A stretch of DNA of 37,408 nucleotides from QHXW01 sp035297145 (GTDB lineage: Bacteria; Acidobacteriota; Terriglobia; Bryobacterales; Bryobacteraceae), in NCBI GenBank assembly GCA_035297145.1, contig DATGZN010000016.1, forward strand, positions 1 to 37,408, in the 5' to 3' direction. Below, in pieces: positions 23,392 to 30,246 of the stretch (its first letter is position 1; each line of letters begins with the position of its first letter). A program made the translations under genes and the position numbers. The notes below the pieces were generated by a model that did no database searches, was not told where the DNA came from, and saw only the letters and a list, made by a program, of their open reading frames with translations.

Positions 23392-23748
23392 ATGAGAGCA
23401 TTTGAAATTCACCTGAATGGTAAGAAGCTCTGTGTTGCGGGCATGGAGCATGGGTCACTGCTTTTTAGCATTGTGTGTTCGGAGAACAAGAAGGACCGTG
23501 GTGCAGTTGGGTTGGGCATGACCGGCCTCAAACTTAATCAGGAAACGGTTCGCTGGCGGCAGCGCACGTTGCAGTTGAATGACGAGGTAGGGATTAGGAT
23601 TGTAGAGGCCGACGCTGTGGACAAGCCCAAGGTATTGCAGCCAGCCTCACGCGACACGAGAAAATACGAAAAGGCCGCGGTCCGTAGGTTGGCGAAGGAG
23701 TTCGGGTGGACAGTCCAGACTGGGAAAGGTGGGAAGAAGGCCAGATGA
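23392..23748 (+). CDS. Small basic protein of unknown function
   Basis: A 118-residue protein, MRAFEIHLNGKKLCVAGMEHG at the start (first 20 residues shown end at H) and a Lys/Arg-rich tail. The LNGKKLCVAG beginning, a beta strand ending in 'NGK.LC.AG', is one I have seen in small hypothetical proteins of Acidobacteriota and Planctomycetes, but I can give no function. Start ATG 23392 is preferred; GTG 23383 and 23386 are alternatives nearer the AGGA at 23377. It lies within the repeat-bounded stretch, opposite in direction to the 243-residue gene. Confidence 0.65.
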   Translation: MRAFEIHLNGKKLCVAGMEHGSLLFSIVCSENKKDRGAVGLGMTGLKLNQETVRWRQRTLQLNDEVGIRIVEADAVDKPKVLQPASRDTRKYEKAAVRRLAKEFGWTVQTGKGGKKAR

Positions 23749-23792
23749 CGCATCGAAACAGCGACGAGTTGTTCAAACTGGCCGTCGCAAGC

Positions 23793-23816
23793 ACTTTCCG
23801 GTATGCCCGTTTTTCG
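23793..23816 (+). repeat. Imperfect 24-bp direct repeat, copy 2
   Basis: Partner of 22304-22327 with three mismatches. The frame opening at its ATG reads MPVFRRGKGTDA and runs straight into the REP-like sequence, so the presumed gene start has been cut off from any body. Confidence 0.5.
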
Positions 23817-23825
23817 GAGGGGAAA

Positions 23826-23844
23826 GGGGACAGACGCAATTGCG
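23826..23844. repeat. REP-like sequence
   Basis: GGGGACAGACGCAATTGCG contains the palindrome CGCAATTGCG (23835-23844). I recall this GGGGACAGACGCAATT string as a repeat found beside REP-associated transposases in many genomes; that memory is unverified. It directly precedes copy 2 of the 24-bp direct repeat. Confidence 0.5.
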
Positions 23845-23845
23845 C

Positions 23846-23869
23846 AATCCCATCAGAATGACACCAGTG
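23846..23869. repeat. 24-bp direct repeat, copy 2
   Basis: Identical to 22009-22032, starting 1837 bp downstream. Here it is not attached to a synthase gene: the reversed start codon is followed only by the REP-like sequence. The remaining gap to the beta-helix gene holds only a TPR remnant. Confidence 0.8.
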
Positions 23870-23910
23870 GCCTCGTTAGATAGCTCCAGTACCAGAACAC
23901 TCCCGTCACA

Positions 23911-24039
23911 TTACCTCAGATTCACCTGCATCCGTTCATACCCTTGCTTCGCCCCCTGAAATTCCAGTTGTAACTTTAACGCCTCGTTGTATTCATCCGC
24001 TGCTTGCTTGGCATCGCCGGGCTGCGAGCCACTCGCCAC
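23911..24039 (-). pseudogene. C-terminal remnant of a TPR-repeat protein
   Basis: On the minus strand 42 codons end in TAA (23913-23911) and read ...SGSQPGDAKQAADEYNEALK and then LQLEFQGAKQGYERMQVNLR. This is a good tetratricopeptide helix pair (GDAKQAADEYNEALKL.. pattern). A stop codon (24042-24040) cuts it off upstream and no start with a ribosome site is present. It is the tail of a lost gene, consistent with a breakpoint near 24040. Confidence 0.6.
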
Positions 24040-24065
24040 TCAGGTTAAATCGGGACTTGCTTGTG

Positions 24066-25208
24066 ATGAAGGTCACACTTTACAATTGTGTCGGTTCGTC
24101 AGGGGGCCCTATCCAATCCACATTTTGCATTTCCTCGATTCACAGATACTTCACGCCGGGCCGGAATCTTGCGCTGGCTTGCTTCCTCCTGACACACCAG
24201 TTGCCGGGAGCCAGCCATGCAACGCCGAACAGCTCACCCATACGTGTAGCCTCTGATTTTCCAGGCGCCGACGTTGGCGAGCAGATCAATGCGGCTTACG
24301 CCGACCTGCCCGAACAAGGTGGGCAAATCACCCTCACCGCGGGTGGCTCCTTCTCGAAGCCCATCGTCTTCGGCACAAATAACAAGCCCGTGTTGTTAAT
24401 CGGTGTGCCCGGGGATGTCGTCAACTTGATCTACACCGGGACCATCGGGACTGCCATTACCTTCGACTATGGGACCGGGCATCGGATGGGCCACGGCTTG
24501 CGTGATGTCACTCTTACCGGCCCTGGCGATGCCACGGACACCGTCGGAGTGAGATTCGGCGGAAGCAATGGGGCGGAGGGAATCACTTTTCGGGATTTCA
24601 AGATTCAGAGCTTTGGAAGAAACCTGGAAATGGGATCACACACGTGGCTGGCCTACTTCGAACATGGCTTGATTCGCAACGGCGGCGTTAACGTGTTGCT
24701 CCCGGCCGGCTTGGCCCAAGCTGGTGAGCAGATCGTCTTCAATCACGTGACTTTCGCGGATGCTCCACCTCCCCATCTGAACAGTGTTTGGATACAGGGC
24801 GGTGGGCAGGAGGTGATCTTTCGCGATTGCTCGTTCGATCAGGCGCAATTGAGAATCGGGGACGGCGGTCAAGCCGCAGCGCAAGTGGTAGTGAGCGGAT
24901 CCCATTTCGAGAACTCGAACTACATGCTGGCAGGCTCGGTCAACTATGACTACGTCACCGTGGACAATCACTCCGGAAATCTGCTGCGCATCACCGACAG
25001 CTACTTTCTTCAGGACGCGCCGTCAAATGGCCCCTCACGGTTCCTGATGGTCAACGGTGGAACGGTTTTCCTCTGCGGCGTGGGCATGTATACCCCCGCC
25101 GGTTCTCCCATGCAACATTTTGCCACCTTGGCCAAGACGGCAACCATCGATGCCTACGGATTCAGCGACCTGAGCGGATACATCACCGGCTCACCGTTCG
25201 GATATTGA
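24066..25208 (+). CDS. Secreted right-handed beta-helix-like protein
   Basis: About 380 residues. From residue about 60 the sequence is pectate-lyase-like: IRVASDFPGADVGEQINAAY, then a QGGQITLTAGG turn and many short beta strands of the type found in parallel beta-helices (GLRDVTLTGPG, GITFRDFKIQSF, QIVFNHVTFADA, EVIFRDCSFDQ). Such proteins bind or cleave polysaccharides; no catalytic residues can be assigned. A hydrophobic stretch ending LPGASHA looks like a signal peptide, but it lies about 50 residues in, with no nearby start codon, so the 5' end may be misplaced or rearranged. TTG 24057 and ATG 24066 are the available starts. Confidence 0.7.
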   Translation: MKVTLYNCVGSSGGPIQSTFCISSIHRYFTPGRNLALACFLLTHQLPGASHATPNSSPIRVASDFPGADVGEQINAAYADLPEQGGQITLTAGGSFSKPIVFGTNNKPVLLIGVPGDVVNLIYTGTIGTAITFDYGTGHRMGHGLRDVTLTGPGDATDTVGVRFGGSNGAEGITFRDFKIQSFGRNLEMGSHTWLAYFEHGLIRNGGVNVLLPAGLAQAGEQIVFNHVTFADAPPPHLNSVWIQGGGQEVIFRDCSFDQAQLRIGDGGQAAAQVVVSGSHFENSNYMLAGSVNYDYVTVDNHSGNLLRITDSYFLQDAPSNGPSRFLMVNGGTVFLCGVGMYTPAGSPMQHFATLAKTATIDAYGFSDLSGYITGSPFGY

Positions 25209-25226
25209 CGCGCCACCTGATTCCCG

Positions 25227-26123
25227 TCACCCCATCCATTCCGGGTTATGCGCCGTGCCGTCGAATTGCGAGGTCGTCTTGAACGGCTCGAACTGGCCGG
25301 TCTCGGCCGGCTTCGCGGTCTTCGCCAGCAGCTTGGAAATCTCCGCCTCGCTCATCGGCTGGAATTTCTCAACCGCCTCGAAGGCCTGCTCCAGGCGGTC
25401 CATCGATTCGCACCCGTTGATCACCACCGACGTCGGCAGGCTCAGCGCATAGTGCAGGCACTCCATCGGGGTCACCACGCCGCTCTTCAACACGTTGCCG
25501 TCACCCATCGGTTTCATTCCCAGCACCGCGATCCCTTCCTTCACCAGGCGCGGCATCACCTGATGCCCGAAGCTGCGGAAATGCGCGTCCATCACATTGA
25601 GCGGCATCTGGCAGGCGTCGAAATGAAACTTATGTTGGGCCGCCAGATCCAGCATCCGCAGATGCACCACCGGATCTTTGTGTCCGGTGAATCCGATGTA
25701 GCGAACCTTGCCCGCCTTCTTAGCCGCGAGAACAGCCTCTAGGGCCCCGCCCTCCGCGAAGAACCGATCGGGATCTTCCAGGCGGATGTTCTCGTGATAC
25801 TGAATCAGATCGATACGGTCCGTCTGCAACCGCCGGAGCGATTCGTCGATCTGCTTCGCCGTCGCTTCTTTCGTGCGCCCGTCAAATTTCGTCATGAGGA
25901 ACGCCTTCTGGCGATATCCATCACGGAGAGCCTTGCCCATGCGAACTTCGCTCTCGCCATCGTGATAGTCCCAGCAGTTATCCAGAAAGTTCATACCGCG
26001 GTCCAGCGCGCTGCGCACAATTCGCACGCCCTCCTCCGCGTCTTTTGGCATTCCGATGTGATAGCCGCCGAGTCCGATGGCGGAAACTTTCTCGCCCGTC
26101 GCGCCCAGCTTTCGATAGATCAT
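25227..26123 (-). CDS. Aldo/keto reductase
   Basis: A 298-residue AKR. Tetrad: D48 and Y53 (FLDNCWDYH), K79 (LMTKFD) and H110 (IQYHENIR). ATG 26123 is preceded by AAAGGAG 9 nt upstream; the 76-codon extension is spurious. It differs clearly from the AKR at 7902-8936. The C-terminus after the barrel (SEAEISKLLAKTAKPAETGQ) is short and has no Fe-S cysteines. Substrate unknown. It is 31 nt downstream of the next gene on the same strand and probably co-transcribed with it. Confidence 0.88.
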   Translation of the reverse strand: MIYRKLGATGEKVSAIGLGGYHIGMPKDAEEGVRIVRSALDRGMNFLDNCWDYHDGESEVRMGKALRDGYRQKAFLMTKFDGRTKEATAKQIDESLRRLQTDRIDLIQYHENIRLEDPDRFFAEGGALEAVLAAKKAGKVRYIGFTGHKDPVVHLRMLDLAAQHKFHFDACQMPLNVMDAHFRSFGHQVMPRLVKEGIAVLGMKPMGDGNVLKSGVVTPMECLHYALSLPTSVVINGCESMDRLEQAFEAVEKFQPMSEAEISKLLAKTAKPAETGQFEPFKTTSQFDGTAHNPEWMG

Positions 26124-26154
26124 CCAGCTCTGCTCCTTTCCGTTTGCCCTATTC

Positions 26155-26571
26155 TCATCCCATGGCCGCCAGCAGTTTGATGGCCTGCGAGTGCGCCATG
26201 ACGACGTTTGGATCGCGCTGTAACGCTTCCAGGTAATGCCGCCGGAATTCGCCGCCATTTTCCGCCGGCGCCACCAGCTCACGCGCCTTTGCCAAAAAGC
26301 GTTCGGCGTCCACGGACGTGACGGCGAGCTCCTTGGCGTCCAGCGCCTCATCGATCAGCACCACCAGCTCCGAGAGTTCATGCAGCCACGCAAACCACGG
26401 ATCGTGCAGCACCAGTTCCAGCAACTGGCCCCGTGAGCGGATGCGTGCGATGTCGCGATCGTACGACGCCGATTCCGAATCCAGCAGCGTCTTATGCAGC
26501 CGCAGCAGCTCGTTGCGCAAATCGGTCAGGCGCTGGCGAATGCCATCCGGCGATGAATCGGGCGCGAGCAT
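26155..26571 (-). CDS. Small helical protein of unknown function
   Basis: A 138-residue protein, probably all alpha, from ATG 26571 (GGTGG 8 nt upstream); GTG 26607 is a longer option. It contains LRNELLRLHKTLLDSESASY and IRSRGQLLELVLHDPWFAWLHELSELVVLIDE, a pattern I recall from small cytoplasmic proteins in several phyla without a function. No cysteines or signal. Same direction as the AKR downstream. Confidence 0.75.
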   Translation of the reverse strand: MLAPDSSPDGIRQRLTDLRNELLRLHKTLLDSESASYDRDIARIRSRGQLLELVLHDPWFAWLHELSELVVLIDEALDAKELAVTSVDAERFLAKARELVAPAENGGEFRRHYLEALQRDPNVVMAHSQAIKLLAAMG

Positions 26572-26646
26572 CGTATTTTCCACCAGCGTAGCGTGTTTCG
26601 CGCCCACTGGGCGTTGCCCCGCACCTCGTGCCCGTGCGTAATCTCC

Positions 26647-27054
26647 CTATTCGGCGGCGGCCCGCGCCCGGTTGTCTTCCATTTGGCGCACGCGGTAATA
26701 ACCGCCCGCCAGCCCTGCCGGGATCGAAAGAAACATCAGCGCGATCGAATACCACAGCGGCTGTGTCGCCGGGTAGTATTGGACTTCGAGAATGCTGGCG
26801 GCCACCGAAAGCGCCGACAGGCCGAGCGCATGCTTCATTTCCGACCGGCCCGCCAGCAGCGCGGTCGTGTACCCGCCCAGGGCGATGAAGAAGAATCCAG
26901 TGCCCAGCCGGTATCCGAAGTACGCCGGATCCGGCGGCTCGCCCGGCTGCGGCATGAGATCCGGCGCGACCGCCGTCAGAATCGTGTCACCGCCCAATTG
27001 CGACACGAGCATGACCACATACCCCAGCATGAGCGCCAGCAGGCTGCGCAGCAT
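26647..27054 (-). CDS. Small four-helix membrane protein of unknown function
   Basis: A 135-residue protein with hydrophobic segments near 3-22, 50-68, 75-93 and 99-120 and a charged C-terminus (VRQMEDNRARAAAE). No family is recognised. There is no Shine-Dalgarno sequence; TATCAT lies 8 nt and CATAAT 5 nt before ATG 27054. It is the first of three minus-strand genes (membrane protein, helical protein, AKR) that may form an operon, with a 75-nt gap after it. Confidence 0.75.
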   Translation of the reverse strand: MLRSLLALMLGYVVMLVSQLGGDTILTAVAPDLMPQPGEPPDPAYFGYRLGTGFFFIALGGYTTALLAGRSEMKHALGLSALSVAASILEVQYYPATQPLWYSIALMFLSIPAGLAGGYYRVRQMEDNRARAAAE

Positions 27055-27059
27055 CAGCG

Positions 27060-27068
27060 ATTATGATA
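27060..27068 (-). promoter_or_regulatory. -10 element of the small membrane protein gene
   Basis: The minus strand reads TATCATAAT, holding two overlapping -10 candidates, and ends 5 nt before the ATG. The gene is likely leaderless. Confidence 0.45.
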
Positions 27069-27149
27069 CCTGAGCCCACCGCCGATGCTTTCTTCTGGTT
27101 GGCGGGTATGCGCGCCAACGAAGGCAGTGTTTCCCGCAACCGCGTCACT

Positions 27150-29828
27150 CTATTCGTCGCGCAAAGCAACGGCGGGATCGATGCGGCTTGCACGGGACGC
27201 GGGCAGAAGGCATGCAATCACTGCCACGGTCCCGAGAACTCCGGCTGCGGCGGCGAACGTCAGGGGATCCGTGGCGCTGACATCATAAACGAGCGTTGCC
27301 ATCATCTGTGTGAGCGCCAGTGCGGCAGCGGTTCCCAGCAGCATCCCAAAAATAACCAGCAACATTCCGCTTCGCACCACCATGCGAACCACTTCGCTTC
27401 GTCCGGCTCCCAGCGCCATGCGGAGACCAATTTCCCGCCTGCGCGTGGAAACGCTGTACGACATGACGCCATAAATTCCGATCATGGCAAGAGCCATCGC
27501 GATTCCGGCGAAGATCGTCATCAACCATCCCGTGAAACGTGGCCGCGCCGTCTCCTGGCCGATCAAATCCTCCAGCGTGCCTGCGTCGTAAATCACTATC
27601 GAGGGTTCCGTTTGATTCAGCGTTGTTCGAATGGCCGCAAGCATGGCCGCCGGCTCGAGGAAAGTTCGGACCAATACGCTGAAGTCGCGCGAGCGCTCGT
27701 TGAACACCTGAAAAAGGTCCGGGTCGGCCGTCGGATTCTGGGGTAATCCGCGATACTTCAATTCCCGCACCACGCCGACAATCGTCAGCCATGGCCTGGG
27801 GGAATTCAAGCCGCCCACCTTAATTCGCTTTCCGATAGGATCTTGTCCGGGCCAAAAGCGCTTGACCATGTTCTCAGTCACAATGGCAACGTTCGCATTG
27901 CCGTGGATCTTGTCTTCCGAGAATGTGCGCCCCGCAAGAATGGGCGTGCGGAGCGTGTGGAAGAACGCCGGCGACACACGATGAAAATACACGCGGGGCA
28001 TGGCCTGCGCGTTCATCGGCGCCTGGCCTTCCGCTGTATAGAAAATCGCGCTGCTTGGGCTCAGCGGCGCATCCGACGCAATGCTCGTGGATTCCACCGA
28101 AGGCAGTGCGGAGAGGCGCTGCAAAATGTCGTTTGCCGCCACGATCACTTTTGCGTCGGATTTACCGTCCGCATCGGGACCACCAGAAGGTGCGAGTTCC
28201 GGCAGGCTCACCCTCAACTGGACCACATGGCTTGGATCGTATCCGGGGTTGATCGCTGCCAGATGATGCAGACTGCGGATCATGAGACCCGCCCCAATGA
28301 GCAGCACCAGGGAAATCGAGATTTCAGCCACCACGAGTGCATCCCGGAAACGGGCGCTCCGTCGCCCTCCGGTTGACCGCACGGATCCCCGCCTGAGAGC
28401 TTCATCAAATCCCGCGGTGCGTACCTGAGCGGCGGGTGCAAGCCCGAGCGCTACGGCCACTACGCAGCAAATCAGGATGGTGAACAATCCGACTCCCGCA
28501 TCCATCGACGGCTGAACGTAGCTGGGAAACTGGAGAGGCGTAAAGGCCATCAACGCGCGGATACCGTAATGCGCCAGCACGAGTCCGGCCAGACAACCGC
28601 ACGCCACCAGCACTGCGCTTTCCGCCAGAAGTTGCCGTAGCAATCGGCCGCGGCTGCCGCCCAAGGCCATACGCATCGCCATCTCGTGCTGGCGGCTTTC
28701 CGAGCGCGCGAGCAACAGGTTCGCGACATTCGTGGCGGCGATGAGCAGGACAAAGCCGACCGCGGCGAGCAGAACCACGAGCGGCCTCCGTAGCTCGCCG
28801 AAAGTTTCCCGATCGAGCGGGCTGAGCTCCACGGCGCGAGCCTCGTTGGTAGCCGGATAGGCCCGGGCCAGAGTCGTCGAAATGACATCCATCTCAGCTT
28901 GTGCCTGCACAAGCGACACTGCGGGCTTCAGCCGCGCCAGTACTCGAAACCCGCGGCTTCCACGCTCGTTGAAGTCCGCCGCGCTGCCTGCCATGAGAAA
29001 CGGCGCCCACACCTCCGCCTCGTCTGTCAGACCACGGAAACCGGGCGGCGCTACTCCGACGATCCTGTAAAGCCGGCCATCCACCTGAATCGACCGCCCG
29101 ACGATTCCAGGATCGCCACCGAAGCGGCGCTTCCAGGCGCCATCGCTCAGAACGGCCACCGCATCACGCTGCGGCGCCTGGTCTTCCTCGGGACGGAATG
29201 TCCGGCCGAGCGTTGCTTTGATTCCGAGCAGAGAAAAATACGGCTGCGAAACATATTCGCCGGGAATCCGCTCGGGCGTACCGGCGCCCGTGAGCGTAAA
29301 CTGCGCTTCGTCAAAAGCTGCCATGCCTGCGAACGAGTGATTGCGGTCCCGCCAATCCCGGTAATCCGGATAGGAAGCTCCGCGCCGCTCCACACGGACA
29401 CGTTTCACATTGCCCCAAAGGATCACCAGGCGCCCGGAATCCAGGTATGGCAGAGGTCGCAGAATGGCTGCGTTCACGACACTGAAAATCGCGGTGTTGG
29501 CGCCGATGCCCAGTGCGAGAGTGAGAACAGCCACGGCGGCGAAGCCTTTGTTCTTGCCCAGCACACGGACGCCATAGCGCAGATCGTGCCAAAGCGTTTC
29601 CAGCCATATGAACGTCTGCATTTCGTTTCGAGTCTCCTTCAGCACAGTGGGATTTCCGAACTGGCGGCGGGCTGCGTAGAGGGCTTCGTCGGGCATCATC
29701 CCGCGCGCGACGAAGCGCTCTGCCAGCATGCGTACGTGCGCGTCTATTTCCTCGTTAAATTCTGACTGCCAGCGATCGCGGGCCCAAAGATAGCGCAGCT
29801 TGGAGAAGAGGCGCCAACGCCGTGCCAC
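27150..29828 (-). CDS. MacB/FtsX-type permease of the ADOP family (copy 2)
   Basis: An 892-residue permease of the same plan as copy 1: prefix (1-80, WQSEFNEEIDAHVRMLAERFVARG), helix 1 (GFAAVAVLTLALGIGANTAIFSVVNAAIL), core domain, FtsX block (with MAMRMALGGSRGRLLRQLLAES), second core and second FtsX block (RRREIGLRMALGAGRSEVVRMVVRSGM). The GTG start at 29828 is 3 nt after the padR stop, with AGGTGA just upstream. No ATPase is adjacent. Confidence 0.93.
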   Translation of the reverse strand: MARRWRLFSKLRYLWARDRWQSEFNEEIDAHVRMLAERFVARGMMPDEALYAARRQFGNPTVLKETRNEMQTFIWLETLWHDLRYGVRVLGKNKGFAAVAVLTLALGIGANTAIFSVVNAAILRPLPYLDSGRLVILWGNVKRVRVERRGASYPDYRDWRDRNHSFAGMAAFDEAQFTLTGAGTPERIPGEYVSQPYFSLLGIKATLGRTFRPEEDQAPQRDAVAVLSDGAWKRRFGGDPGIVGRSIQVDGRLYRIVGVAPPGFRGLTDEAEVWAPFLMAGSAADFNERGSRGFRVLARLKPAVSLVQAQAEMDVISTTLARAYPATNEARAVELSPLDRETFGELRRPLVVLLAAVGFVLLIAATNVANLLLARSESRQHEMAMRMALGGSRGRLLRQLLAESAVLVACGCLAGLVLAHYGIRALMAFTPLQFPSYVQPSMDAGVGLFTILICCVVAVALGLAPAAQVRTAGFDEALRRGSVRSTGGRRSARFRDALVVAEISISLVLLIGAGLMIRSLHHLAAINPGYDPSHVVQLRVSLPELAPSGGPDADGKSDAKVIVAANDILQRLSALPSVESTSIASDAPLSPSSAIFYTAEGQAPMNAQAMPRVYFHRVSPAFFHTLRTPILAGRTFSEDKIHGNANVAIVTENMVKRFWPGQDPIGKRIKVGGLNSPRPWLTIVGVVRELKYRGLPQNPTADPDLFQVFNERSRDFSVLVRTFLEPAAMLAAIRTTLNQTEPSIVIYDAGTLEDLIGQETARPRFTGWLMTIFAGIAMALAMIGIYGVMSYSVSTRRREIGLRMALGAGRSEVVRMVVRSGMLLVIFGMLLGTAAALALTQMMATLVYDVSATDPLTFAAAAGVLGTVAVIACLLPASRASRIDPAVALRDE

Positions 29829-29831
29829 GGG

Positions 29832-30194
29832 TCACCTCTGAGTAGAAAGGCGCAGGAGCCGGCCGATAGCCCCTGCAATACGATGCCAGTCCTCAGCCTC
29901 GCGCGCCAGCTGTTTGCGCCCGCTCTTGGTGATGGAATAGAATTTCGCGCGACGATTGTTTTCGGACGCACCCCATTCCGCGGTGATCCAGTGCTGCTGC
30001 TGCAAGCGCAAGAGCGCTGTGTAGACGGTGCCCTCGTTCAATTCCAGCGCCGATTCGCTCACCTGCTCGATGCGGCGGGCGATGCCGTATCCATGCAGCG
30101 GCCCCAAAGCATCCAGCGCCTGAAGAATCATGAGATCGAGGGTGCCCTGGAGGATGTCGGTCTTCTTAGGGCTATTCTTGCCTTCTATTGACAT
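29832..30194 (-). CDS. PadR-family transcriptional regulator (of ADOP 2)
   Basis: A 120-residue PadR protein with KKTDILQGTLDLMILQALDA (10-29), GYGIARRIEQ and the wing NRRAKFYSITKSGRKQL. Start ATG 30194 has no strong Shine-Dalgarno; it lies inside one arm of an inverted repeat. The permease gene follows by 3 nt. It is closer in sequence to the first PadR than to the third. Confidence 0.93.
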   Translation of the reverse strand: MSIEGKNSPKKTDILQGTLDLMILQALDALGPLHGYGIARRIEQVSESALELNEGTVYTALLRLQQQHWITAEWGASENNRRAKFYSITKSGRKQLAREAEDWHRIAGAIGRLLRLSTQR

Positions 30195-30233
30195 TCCAAG
30201 GGAACGTTATCACATGCCCCTATGGAATGTCCA
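30190..30233 (-). promoter_or_regulatory. Inverted-repeat operator and promoter of the second padR
   Basis: GACATTCCA (30190-30198) and TGGAATGTC (30223-30231) form perfect 9-bp arms 24 bp apart. One arm includes the padR start codon, the other overlaps a -35-like TGGACA (30233-30228). A weak -10 (GATAAC 30211-30206 or TAACGT 30209-30204) lies between. The arms contain the ACAT/ATGT bases often found in PadR sites. Confidence 0.6.
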
Positions 30234-30246
30234 GAGAAGAAACGCG

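Noticed and set aside
22401..23748. Toxin-antitoxin pair
   Set aside because: The two genes are divergent, 243 and 118 residues, with no motif of any toxin or antitoxin family that I know.
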